Shown here piece by piece: positions 1 through 5,584 of a stretch of DNA of 5,584 bases. The first letter of the stretch is position 1, and each line of letters begins with the position of its first letter. The DNA comes from an uncultured Burkholderiales bacterium (lineage in GTDB: Bacteria > Pseudomonadota > Gammaproteobacteria > Burkholderiales > Burkholderiaceae_C), in the NCBI GenBank assembly GCA_903856875.1, contig CAIODE010000183.1, positions 1 to 5,584 of the forward strand. The letters run 5' to 3'. Below the pieces are notes generated by a model. That model did no database searches, was not told the DNA's origin, and saw only the letters and a list, made by a program, of their open reading frames with translations. The position numbers were made by a program, and so were the translations under genes.

Positions 1-701
1 ACGAGAAAAAGAACGAGGCCATTTTGGCTTCCGATATTTTGGGCGCCTCCACTTTAATCACGCTCATCAACAATGTGAAGCGCGCAGAGAGTGCCGGCAA
101 GTACCAAACTGAATCGGCTTTGCTGGGCCCCTTCTGGCGCAAAAATGCACCGGTCTATGAACCCGGCAGCAACATCTCTCACGGACCTGAATCCAGCGCA
201 CTTGAGCAGTTGTTCGAAGTTACGGGCCACGTGCGCGATGCTCAAGGCAAGCCCATTGAAGGCGCAGAAGTCGATGTGTGGCAAGCCTCGCCCTTGGGTT
301 TTTATGAAAACCAAGACGAAGAACAACCCGACATGAATTTGCGTGGCCGCTTCAAAACAGATGCCAAGGGCAAGTTCAATTTCAAATCAGTGCGGCCCTC
401 AGGCTACCCCGTGCCGGTGGACGGCCCTTGTGGTGATTTACTCCGAGCACAATTGCGCGACCCCTATCGCCCAGCGCATGTTCACTACATGATTTCCAAA
501 CCTGGCTATCAAGTCTTGATCACTCAGGTGTTTGCCGACGACGACCACCGCCTGCACACCGACGTCACCTTCTCTGTGGTGGAAAGCTTGGTGGGCCAAT
601 TCAAAAAAAGAACGGGTGCTGGCGAAGTTGGCTATTCACTCGACTACGACTTTGTGTTGCAGGCAGGCGAAACCCATTTCCCCATGCCACCCATCCCTTA
701 A
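1..701 (+). CDS. Intradiol ring-cleavage dioxygenase, hydroxyquinol 1,2-dioxygenase-like (5' partial)
   Basis: Non-heme Fe(III) intradiol dioxygenase that opens a catechol-type ring between its two hydroxyls in the cytoplasm. All four iron ligands of the family are visible: Tyr in GFYENQ (codon at 303), Tyr in GYPVPVDGP (405), and the two His of RPAHVH (477 and 483). The ESALLGPF block, the DVWQA strand and the NLRGRF segment resemble hydroxyquinol 1,2-dioxygenases more than catechol or protocatechuate enzymes, so 1,2,4-trihydroxybenzene to maleylacetate is the preferred guess. The reading frame is open to the left edge, with the first full codon at base 3. The residues before the TTG at 24 (EKKNEAI) match the end of the helical N-terminal dioxygenase domain, so TTG 24 is not the start. 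About 232 residues are present of a usual 280-300. The gene ends in TAA, 41 bases before the SDR gene. The family is certain; the exact substrate is not. Confidence 0.93.
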   Translation, partial: EKKNEAILASDILGASTLITLINNVKRAESAGKYQTESALLGPFWRKNAPVYEPGSNISHGPESSALEQLFEVTGHVRDAQGKPIEGAEVDVWQASPLGFYENQDEEQPDMNLRGRFKTDAKGKFNFKSVRPSGYPVPVDGPCGDLLRAQLRDPYRPAHVHYMISKPGYQVLITQVFADDDHRLHTDVTFSVVESLVGQFKKRTGAGEVGYSLDYDFVLQAGETHFPMPPIP

Positions 702-742
702 GCGCGCAACTTGCAACACTTTAAAAAAAATGAAAGCACACC

Positions 743-1510
743 ATGAGTTTTGAACCGGTATCCAAATTAGACGGGCATGTTGCCGTCATCACAGGGGGCA
801 AAGGCGCCATTGGTTGGGCCACAGCCAAGCGGCTGGCCGCGTTGGGCGCACGCATTGTTTCCATTGACCGGTCTGAACCTGAAAAAGTACAGGCCCTTTT
901 AGACACGCTGCCCAAAGTGGCCTCGGGTGCTCACTTTGCCCTGACTGCATCCATCTCAGACTCGGCCGCCTTGAATGCTGCAGCAGATGCTGTGAAGCAA
1001 CGTGCAGGACGCTGCGACATCTTGGTCAACAGCGCTGGGTTTACAAAGCCTGTAGCAGCCAACGATTTAGAAGGTTTAACCGACGAATTGTTTGACGAGG
1101 TGTTGCAAACCAATTTGCGCGGTGTGTTTGCCACCATCCGCGCCTTCACGCCTTTGCTCAAAGCCAACGGCGACGGGCTCATTGTGAATGTGTCTTCTAT
1201 TGCAGGCTTCACGGGTGCTGGCAGCAATTTGGCCTATGCCGCGTCCAAAGCAGGTGTCGATGTGTTAACCAAGGGATTGGCCAAAGCACTGGCGCCTCAT
1301 ATTCGCGTTTTGGCAGTCTCACCTGGCGTGGTTGATTCATCTTTCGTGCCTGGGCGTGGCGCAGACTTCAATGAGAAAGCTGCCGCCACCATTCCTCTCA
1401 AACGCATTGGCCATGTAGATGACACGGCCTCTACCATTGAGGCCTGTGCCACAACCTTGCGCTTTGCCACCGGCTCTCGCTTTGTAGTCGATGGTGGAAG
1501 GAGCTTGTAA
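743..1510 (+). CDS. SDR family NAD(P)-dependent oxidoreductase
   Basis: Classical short-chain dehydrogenase/reductase of 255 residues, the normal size for the family, acting in the cytoplasm on a hydroxyl or carbonyl group. The cofactor loop TGGKGAIG lies at residues 17-24 and fits the TGxxx[AG]xG form. An Asp follows strand beta-2 (IVSIDRS, D42), which in this family favours NAD(H) over NADP(H). The NSAG block is at 96-99. The catalytic tetrad is N124 (LQTNLRG), S152, Y165 and K169 (YAASK), with the usual 13-residue Ser-Tyr spacing. SPG follows at 193-195 and the C-terminus ends in the common VVDGGRSL form. ATG 743 is the only possible start, since an in-frame TGA lies at 731-733; no clear Shine-Dalgarno precedes it. 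The substrate cannot be read from the sequence. From its place between a ring-cleavage dioxygenase and a beta-keto acid cleavage enzyme, it may make or reduce a 3-oxo or 3-hydroxy acid intermediate. Confidence 0.93.
   Translation: MSFEPVSKLDGHVAVITGGKGAIGWATAKRLAALGARIVSIDRSEPEKVQALLDTLPKVASGAHFALTASISDSAALNAAADAVKQRAGRCDILVNSAGFTKPVAANDLEGLTDELFDEVLQTNLRGVFATIRAFTPLLKANGDGLIVNVSSIAGFTGAGSNLAYAASKAGVDVLTKGLAKALAPHIRVLAVSPGVVDSSFVPGRGADFNEKAAATIPLKRIGHVDDTASTIEACATTLRFATGSRFVVDGGRSL
1496..1503 (+). promoter_or_regulatory. Ribosome binding site of the BKACE gene, inside the SDR 3' end
   Basis: GGAAGGAG, with the AAGGAG core at 1498-1503, stands seven bases before ATG 1511. It is the strongest Shine-Dalgarno in the window and lies wholly within the last codons of the SDR gene. 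It fixes the BKACE start and suggests that ribosomes finishing the SDR can restart there. Confidence 0.8.
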
Positions 1511-2395
1511 ATGTTTGATCAGCCAACACTCATCACTTGCGCCATCACGGGCAACATTACCAAGCCAGAGCAAACACCTTACTTGCCTGTTACGCCGGAG
1601 CAAATTGCCAATGAGTGTTTGGCCTCTGCAGAAGCTGGTGCCGCTGCAGTTCACATTCATGTGCGCGACCCCGCTACGGGTCGCCCCTCCATGGAACTTG
1701 AGCACTACCGCGATGTGGTAGACCGCATTCGCAAGAGCAACAAATCTCTCATCATCAACCTCACCACAGGGCCTGGTGGCCGGTTTGTACCAGATGCCAA
1801 TGACCCCAAAATTTTCGCGCCTGGCACCACCTTGGTTCCGCCAGAAAAACGGGTGGAGCATATTGCCATCATCAAACCTGACATTTGCTCTTTGGACTTG
1901 AACACCATGAACAGTGGTGCTGACGTGGTCATTAATACGCCGCGCAATGTGCGCATCATGGCCAAGATCATTCGAGACAGCGGCGTGAAGCCCGAGCTTG
2001 AAATTTTTGACTCTGGTGATTTGCATTTAGCGCGTGACCTCATTAACGATGGCACGCTAGATGGCCCCGGCATGTGGACCTTTGTGCTGGGCGTGAAATA
2101 TGGTTTTGCCGCCACCCCCGAGACGCTGATGTATGCACGCAATTTGTTACCCGCTGGCGCTATTTGGTCTTCTTTTGGCTTAGGCCGTTCCGAGTTTCCC
2201 ATCGTGGCCCAAAGTTGGCTGTATGGCGGCCATGTGCGCGTTGGCATGGAAGACAACATCTACCTTGAAAAAGGTGTGCTGGCCCAAAGCAATGCCCAGT
2301 TGGTAGCCAAGGCGGCCGACATCATCAAGCAGATGGGCGGACAAGTGGCCAACACCACTCAAGCTCGTCACATGCTTCATTTAAGTCCTGCTTAA
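1511..2395 (+). CDS. Beta-keto acid cleavage enzyme (BKACE, DUF849 family)
   Basis: Zinc-dependent TIM-barrel enzyme of 294 residues, typical for the family. Members react a beta-keto acid with acetyl-CoA to give acetoacetate and the CoA ester of the rest of the substrate; the founding member is Kce, 3-keto-5-aminohexanoate cleavage enzyme of lysine fermentation. The N-terminus (LITCAITGN) is the family signature. The zinc ligands are seen as H48 and H50 in HIHVRD and E247 in RVGMEDN. R243 and D248 match the Kce catalytic Arg and Asp by spacing. TTGPGGR (85-91) and PELEIFD (161-167) are further active-site strands. The start codon directly follows the SDR stop in the same frame, with a strong Shine-Dalgarno. 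Substrates vary widely in this family. Beside an intradiol dioxygenase, 3-oxoadipate (giving succinyl-CoA plus acetoacetate) is a reasonable guess, but dehydrocarnitine or other 3-oxo acids are not excluded. Confidence 0.95.
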   Translation: MFDQPTLITCAITGNITKPEQTPYLPVTPEQIANECLASAEAGAAAVHIHVRDPATGRPSMELEHYRDVVDRIRKSNKSLIINLTTGPGGRFVPDANDPKIFAPGTTLVPPEKRVEHIAIIKPDICSLDLNTMNSGADVVINTPRNVRIMAKIIRDSGVKPELEIFDSGDLHLARDLINDGTLDGPGMWTFVLGVKYGFAATPETLMYARNLLPAGAIWSSFGLGRSEFPIVAQSWLYGGHVRVGMEDNIYLEKGVLAQSNAQLVAKAADIIKQMGGQVANTTQARHMLHLSPA

Positions 2396-2427
2396 TTCCA
2401 TTTCAGCAAACACCAAGTTCCACTTCC

Positions 2428-3423
2428 ATGAGTTCTGAGTCTTCTTCATACGCGCTGCACGTCGCGGCCAAAGCCAGCGGCATCGACACGCTGCAACTTG
2501 ATTGTCAAAAGCAAGTCATGCCTTCAATTGCAGAAGGAGAAGTGGTGGTGCAAGTCATGGCTGCTGCAGTGAATCCTAGCGACGTCAAGGCCACCTTAGG
2601 CATCATGCCGCACGCCGTGTTTCCCAGAACACCAGGCCGCGACTTTGCAGGCATTGTGGTGGAAGGCCCAGACGCTTTGAAGGGCCTCAAAGTCTGGGGC
2701 TCTGGAGGCGACATTGGCATCACACAAAATGGAAGTCATGCGCGTTATTTGGTTCTGCCAGTCGCAGCCGTGAAAGAAGTTCCAAAAGGCATCAGCATGG
2801 AAGAGGCAGGCGCAGTAGGCGTGCCCTTTGTGACAGCTTGTGAAGGCTTTAGCCGCGCAGGCGGCGTGAAAGCTGGTCAAACGGTGGTGGTACTGGGCTC
2901 CAACGGCAAGGTGGGACAAGCCGCCGTTCAAATTGCAGCCCGTGCAGGTGCCAAAGTCATAGCGGTACAACGTCAAGATCATTTAGAAGGTTTTGCTTGT
3001 GCAGATGTTGAAGTCATTAACAGCACTCACATGGAGCCGGCCACTCGCATCATGGATTTAACAGGTGGCAAAGGTGCCAACCTGGTGTTCAATACCGTGG
3101 ACAAAGTCTATTGGGAAGTGGGTCATGCGGTCATGGCCAAAGGCGCCACACAAATTTTCATCATTGCCACCAAGGGACAAACGGTGGCTTTTGATTTGTT
3201 CAAGTTTTACCGAGGTATGCACAACTTTGTAGGCATCGACACGCTGGCACTCGACTGCGTGCGCTCTTGTGAATTGCTAGATGAACTTCGCCCAGGTTTT
3301 GAAGATGGCACCTTAAAGCCTTTTCCAGTTGCATCAGCCGACATGATTGATTTACCACAAGCCATGCAGGCCTACAAAGAAGTCTTGTCTGGCGCTAAAA
3401 ACAGAATCGTCCTCAAACCATAA
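2428..3423 (+). CDS. Zinc-independent MDR oxidoreductase, quinone-oxidoreductase-like
   Basis: Medium-chain dehydrogenase/reductase of 331 residues with an N-terminal GroES-like domain (about 35-120) and a Rossmann domain (about 125-270). The N-terminal domain carries AAAVNPSDVK (45-54) and PGRDFAG (69-75). NPSD stands where zinc alcohol dehydrogenases have their catalytic Cys, and the structural-zinc cysteine cluster is absent, so the enzyme should be zinc-free, like quinone oxidoreductases and enoyl reductases. The nucleotide loop is LGSNGKVG (156-163), a GxxGxxG variant usual for NADPH-using members. The start at ATG 2428 has no clear Shine-Dalgarno. The next in-frame Met (residue 31) would cut into the first beta-strand, and no nearby in-frame upstream start exists. 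The gap to the next gene is seven bases. The substrate is unknown; reduction of a C=C bond conjugated to a carbonyl, as in maleylacetate, would suit both the family and the operon but is unproven. Confidence 0.9.
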   Translation: MSSESSSYALHVAAKASGIDTLQLDCQKQVMPSIAEGEVVVQVMAAAVNPSDVKATLGIMPHAVFPRTPGRDFAGIVVEGPDALKGLKVWGSGGDIGITQNGSHARYLVLPVAAVKEVPKGISMEEAGAVGVPFVTACEGFSRAGGVKAGQTVVVLGSNGKVGQAAVQIAARAGAKVIAVQRQDHLEGFACADVEVINSTHMEPATRIMDLTGGKGANLVFNTVDKVYWEVGHAVMAKGATQIFIIATKGQTVAFDLFKFYRGMHNFVGIDTLALDCVRSCELLDELRPGFEDGTLKPFPVASADMIDLPQAMQAYKEVLSGAKNRIVLKP

Positions 3424-3430
3424 AGCCGCC

Positions 3431-3790
3431 ATGAACATCACCCGTTTCAATCAAGCGCCTGAATACAAGGCTCCCAATCACAACGACATGAAGTGCCTCA
3501 GGCTACAAGGCCATGAAGCGGGCCCGTCGCAAACTTTGTGGATGGGCGTTTCTCAAATTCAACCGGGTGGCCATACAGGCTTAGATGGCTCCCCTGTAGA
3601 AAAACACTATGTGGTGCTAGAGGGTGAAGTGACCTTGGTGTCAGAGCTCAATGGCGTTGTCACAGAATCAGTTTTAAAAGTTCACGACTCGGCTTGTTTC
3701 GCGCCTGGCGAGAAGCGGCAAGTGGTCAACAGATCGAACCAAGTGGCCAGTATTTTGTTGGCCATGCCCTACCCACCCGCTAGCAAATAA
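3431..3790 (+). CDS. Small cupin domain protein with degenerate metal site
   Basis: Single-domain cupin of 119 residues. Cupin motif 1 spans about residues 45-65 (PGGHTG to YVVLEGEV) and motif 2 about 86-100 (DSACFAPGEK to VVN). The shape is kept, but the metal ligands are not. Where HxH is expected stands D52-G53-S54, only E57 of motif 1 remains, and the motif 2 His is R96. H48 and H59 could form an altered site. The protein therefore probably binds a ligand without the usual metal, or uses a changed site, for example as an isomerase or binding or accessory protein. ATG 3431 is chosen because the protein then starts just before the cupin fold and seven bases after the preceding stop. A longer frame from 3347 would overlap the MDR gene by 77 bases and add a non-cupin tail. 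No function is assigned. Confidence 0.85.
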   Translation: MNITRFNQAPEYKAPNHNDMKCLRLQGHEAGPSQTLWMGVSQIQPGGHTGLDGSPVEKHYVVLEGEVTLVSELNGVVTESVLKVHDSACFAPGEKRQVVNRSNQVASILLAMPYPPASK

Positions 3791-3796
3791 CCATTC

Positions 3797-3801
3797 AGGA
3801 G
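3797..3801 (+). promoter_or_regulatory. Ribosome binding site of the Bug/TctC gene
   Basis: AGGAG lies five bases before ATG 3807 and selects this start over the internal ATG at 3855. That later start would lose the positively charged head of the signal peptide. Confidence 0.75.
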
Positions 3802-3806
3802 ACATC

Positions 3807-4805
3807 ATGAAAGTTCAAACACAAGTCCAAGGCTTGAAAAAAAGCTTTGTGAAAATGGCTTTGGCAAGCTTAGCACTCAGTGCTGTCAGCATGGTTGCGC
3901 AAGCGCAAGATTGGCCCAAACAAAGCATTAAATTTGTGGTGCCCTTCACAGCTGGCAGCGGCACTGACATTGTGGCCCGTGCAGTGGCCGAGAAACTGAC
4001 CACCGCCTTAGGCCAACCGGTTGTGATTGAAAACAAGCCTGGCGCAGGCGGCACCATTGCCGCCAATCAAGTGGCCAAATCAAACCCAGACGGCTACACC
4101 CTGTTGGTCCACTCTTCAGGTCACGTGGTCAACCCTGCCATCTATCCCAATTTGCCATACGACACATTGAATGACTTGGTGGGCATTACCCCCTTGGCCA
4201 GTTTGCCCAACGTGATGGTGGTGTCGCCCAGCAAGGGCTACAAAGATGTGAAAGATTTGATTGCCAAAGTAAAGGCCAAACCCGATGCGTTCAATTACGC
4301 CTCAGCGGGTACGGGTTCGGCAACGCACATCAATGCCGAGAAATTTCGTGTGGCAGCGGGCATCACTGCCACGCACATCCCATTCAAAGGAACGCCCGAA
4401 GCCCTCACAGAAACCATCAGCGGTCGCATTGATTGGTTCTTTGCACCCATTGTGTCTGCCCTGCCCCTGATCAAAGACGGCAAGTTGCAGGTGTTGGCTG
4501 TGGGCACACCCAAGCGCTCTGACGATTTACCCAACACGCCCACCACCGTGGAAGCGGGCGTGGCAGGTTCGGAGTACACCTTCTGGGTGGGCATGTTAGC
4601 TCCCAGCAAAACACCGAAGCCTGTGCTGGACAAGCTGAATGCAGAAGTGGTGAAGGTATTGAATTCACCCGAATTCAAAACACGCTTAGACAACATTGGT
4701 GCTGCAGCCATGCCAATGAGCAGCAGTGCATTCAACACTTTCATCAAGTCTGAAACTGACACCATTGCCAAACTGGTACAAGCTGCTGGCATTAAAGCCA
4801 ACTGA
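3807..4805 (+). CDS. Bug/TctC family tripartite tricarboxylate transporter substrate-binding protein
   Basis: Periplasmic solute-binding protein of 332 residues, the usual size for Bug receptors. A Sec signal peptide has a basic head (KK at 11-12), a hydrophobic core (about 17-31) and a likely cut after AQA at residue 33, leaving a mature start QDWPKQ. Family blocks follow: FVVPFTAGSGTDIVAR (43-58), which lines the ligand cleft, the ENKPGAGG turn (75-82), NPDGYTLL (93-100) and the C-terminal lobe with PFKGTPEAL and SGRIDWFF. Bug proteins bind small carboxylates such as di- and tricarboxylates, amino acids, nicotinate and aromatic acids. The ligand here is probably the operon's growth substrate or a product of the exported ThDP enzyme. 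No TctA or TctB membrane partner lies in the window. Many Burkholderiales Bug genes are orphans, so the protein may share a transporter encoded elsewhere or act as a sensor. Confidence 0.96.
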   Translation: MKVQTQVQGLKKSFVKMALASLALSAVSMVAQAQDWPKQSIKFVVPFTAGSGTDIVARAVAEKLTTALGQPVVIENKPGAGGTIAANQVAKSNPDGYTLLVHSSGHVVNPAIYPNLPYDTLNDLVGITPLASLPNVMVVSPSKGYKDVKDLIAKVKAKPDAFNYASAGTGSATHINAEKFRVAAGITATHIPFKGTPEALTETISGRIDWFFAPIVSALPLIKDGKLQVLAVGTPKRSDDLPNTPTTVEAGVAGSEYTFWVGMLAPSKTPKPVLDKLNAEVVKVLNSPEFKTRLDNIGAAAMPMSSSAFNTFIKSETDTIAKLVQAAGIKAN

Positions 4806-4826
4806 TCAACATCAGAAAGAATTGAA

Positions 4827-5180
4827 ATGACTTCTCTGACCTCTTTTTCAACTTGTCTTTCTGGATTTTCAGGCAAGGTATTGCTGACTTTGGCATGCTT
4901 GGCCGCATCAAGCATGGCCTGCGCCCAAGACAATGCGCCTAAAGTGGCTACTGCACCCGCCAATCCTGCTCGCGATTTGGTGGTCGGTAAATGTTTGCAA
5001 TGCCACTCTGACAGCATTTGGCGTGATCAGCGACAAGATGCCAGAGCATGGGAAGCCACGCTGTACCGAATGTTGGCACGCGGCGCTGTTTGGACTGGCG
5101 AAGAAATTAAAACAATGGCGAACTACTTAGCAACTGACTTCGGCCCTAACTCGCCCAAAGTCGCCTCAGCAAATCGTTAA
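4827..5180 (+). CDS. Small exported monoheme cytochrome c
   Basis: Protein of 117 residues with a signal peptide: hydrophobic core about 17-31 and a likely cut after ACA at residue 33. The mature protein would be only about 84 residues. One covalent heme site is seen, CLQCH (C56, C59, His ligand H60). The distal ligand is likely M82 in YRMLARGA, because this W-x(n)-RM-x-x-RGA block followed by EEIKTMANYLATDFGP resembles the small cytochrome c domains that accompany periplasmic dehydrogenases; M97 is the alternative. It should carry single electrons in the periplasm. It lies between the solute-binding protein and the Tat-exported ThDP enzyme, with 33 bases before the latter, so it is a candidate electron acceptor for that enzyme. 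Its Shine-Dalgarno (AGAAAGA, 4814-4820) is weak. The call as a cytochrome c is firm; the partner is inferred. Confidence 0.92.
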   Translation: MTSLTSFSTCLSGFSGKVLLTLACLAASSMACAQDNAPKVATAPANPARDLVVGKCLQCHSDSIWRDQRQDARAWEATLYRMLARGAVWTGEEIKTMANYLATDFGPNSPKVASANR

Positions 5181-5203
5181 ATCAAAATAATAAAAAAGCC
5201 ATT

Positions 5204-5207
5204 GGAG
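5204..5207 (+). promoter_or_regulatory. Ribosome binding site of the ThDP enzyme gene
   Basis: GGAG lies six bases before ATG 5214 and supports this start, which places the Tat motif at residues 14-19, as expected for a Tat signal peptide. Confidence 0.7.
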
Positions 5208-5213
5208 ACATCA

Positions 5214-5584
5214 ATGCGTGAAATCGTTCAGAAATATTTGTCGAAAGACATCTCTCGCCGTGGCTTCCTTAACAATATGACTTCTGTGGGCGTGACGGCA
5301 AGCGCTGCAGAACTGGTCTTGTCTTCACTGAACAATGCCGCCTATGCGCAAACACCCCCCAGTGCGGCAGCTTCTACTGCTTCTAGCACGGGTGCTGTCA
5401 AACAGTTCACCGGCACCGGCGGCGCATGTTTTGCAGAACAACTGATGGCCTGCGGCGTGAAGTATGTCTTTGGCAACTCAGCCAGCGAAGATGCACAGTT
5501 TTACGAAGCCTTGGTTGACAGGCCGCAACTCAAATACATCTTGACCACCCACGAAGGGCCAGGTGCTGCCATGGCTTCGGGCTA
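5214..5584 (+). CDS. Tat-exported thiamine-diphosphate enzyme, acetolactate synthase/benzoylformate decarboxylase type (3' partial)
   Basis: The frame runs off the right edge after 123 full codons; complete members are usually 550-600 residues. A twin-arginine signal is clear: SRRGFL at residues 14-19, a moderately hydrophobic stretch with two Gly/Ala-rich turns, and a cut site after AYA at 45. A linker rich in Ala, Ser and Thr (47-62) follows. The fold then begins as the pyrimidine-binding domain of ThDP enzymes: a helix (FAEQLMACG), YVFGNSASED where homologues have the VFGxPG loop, and THEGPGAAMASG. E114 in the last is at the place of the glutamate that activates the cofactor. Such enzymes decarboxylate, ligate or oxidise 2-oxo acids and nearly always work in the cytoplasm. 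Export by Tat means it would fold and bind cofactor before crossing the membrane. The reaction (decarboxylase, carboligase, or flavin-linked oxidase) cannot be decided without the missing C-terminal two thirds. Confidence 0.92.
   Translation, partial: MREIVQKYLSKDISRRGFLNNMTSVGVTASAAELVLSSLNNAAYAQTPPSAAASTASSTGAVKQFTGTGGACFAEQLMACGVKYVFGNSASEDAQFYEALVDRPQLKYILTTHEGPGAAMASG

Noticed and set aside
24..26. TTG as the start of the dioxygenase gene
   Set aside because: The frame stays open to the left edge, and the residues before it fit the family's N-terminal helical domain, so the gene begins outside the window.
702..742. Terminator or promoter in the largest gap
   Set aside because: The small TTGCAA palindrome is too short for a stem, the homopolymer run is A rather than T on the coding strand, and no -35/-10 pair is seen.
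730..753. Seven-codon leader frame (ATG 730) overlapping the SDR start
   Set aside because: No ribosome binding site and no regulatory logic in the encoded peptide; more likely chance.
1337..2026. Long open frame on the - strand (229 codons)
   Set aside because: It lies across the SDR and BKACE genes, which have complete catalytic motifs on the + strand; its translation shows no known domain.
3347..3430. Longer cupin start overlapping the MDR gene
   Set aside because: The added 28 residues are the MDR coding sequence read in another frame and do not look like cupin sequence; ATG 3431 fits operon spacing.
4295..5017. Long open frame on the - strand (240 codons)
   Set aside because: It is antisense to the Bug and cytochrome genes, has low-complexity content and no recognisable motif.
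5181..5203. A/T-rich stretch as a promoter for the ThDP gene
   Set aside because: It has -10-like text but no matching -35 element at proper spacing, and the gap is short enough for operon read-through.

Overview
The window is one unbroken run of eight genes, all on the + strand, with gaps of 0 to 41 bases and no visible terminator or internal promoter. It reads as the middle of a single catabolic operon cut at both ends: the first gene has lost its 5' part and the last its 3' part. The combination of a Bug-type (TctC) periplasmic binding protein, a BKACE (DUF849) enzyme, an intradiol dioxygenase and small c-type cytochrome genes, together with a roughly balanced base composition, suggests a betaproteobacterium of the Burkholderiales, probably Comamonadaceae (Limnohabitans/Rhodoferax-like). 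The taxon is inferred from gene content and was not measured.

Layout: (1) 1-701, hydroxyquinol-type intradiol ring-cleavage dioxygenase, 5' truncated; (2) 743-1510, classical SDR oxidoreductase, probably NAD-dependent; (3) 1511-2395, BKACE beta-keto acid cleavage enzyme, starting on the base after the SDR stop; (4) 2428-3423, zinc-free MDR, quinone-oxidoreductase-like; (5) 3431-3790, small cupin with an eroded metal site; (6) 3807-4805, Bug/TctC solute-binding protein with a Sec signal; (7) 4827-5180, small exported monoheme cytochrome c; (8) 5214-5584, N-terminus of a Tat-exported thiamine-diphosphate (ThDP) enzyme of the acetolactate synthase/benzoylformate decarboxylase type.

The operon has two halves. 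Genes 1-5 encode cytoplasmic enzymes that fit lower aromatic degradation. An intradiol dioxygenase would give maleylacetate or a muconate. One of the two reductases could then make a 3-oxo acid, and BKACE could split that with acetyl-CoA into acetoacetate and a new acyl-CoA. Genes 6-8 encode exported proteins: a substrate-capture protein, an electron carrier and a ThDP enzyme. The exported half is the more unusual, because ThDP enzymes of this fold are normally cytoplasmic. A Tat signal directly after a cytochrome c gene suggests a periplasmic 2-oxo-acid oxidation or decarboxylation step linked to the respiratory chain. Both pathway proposals are inferences from gene content.
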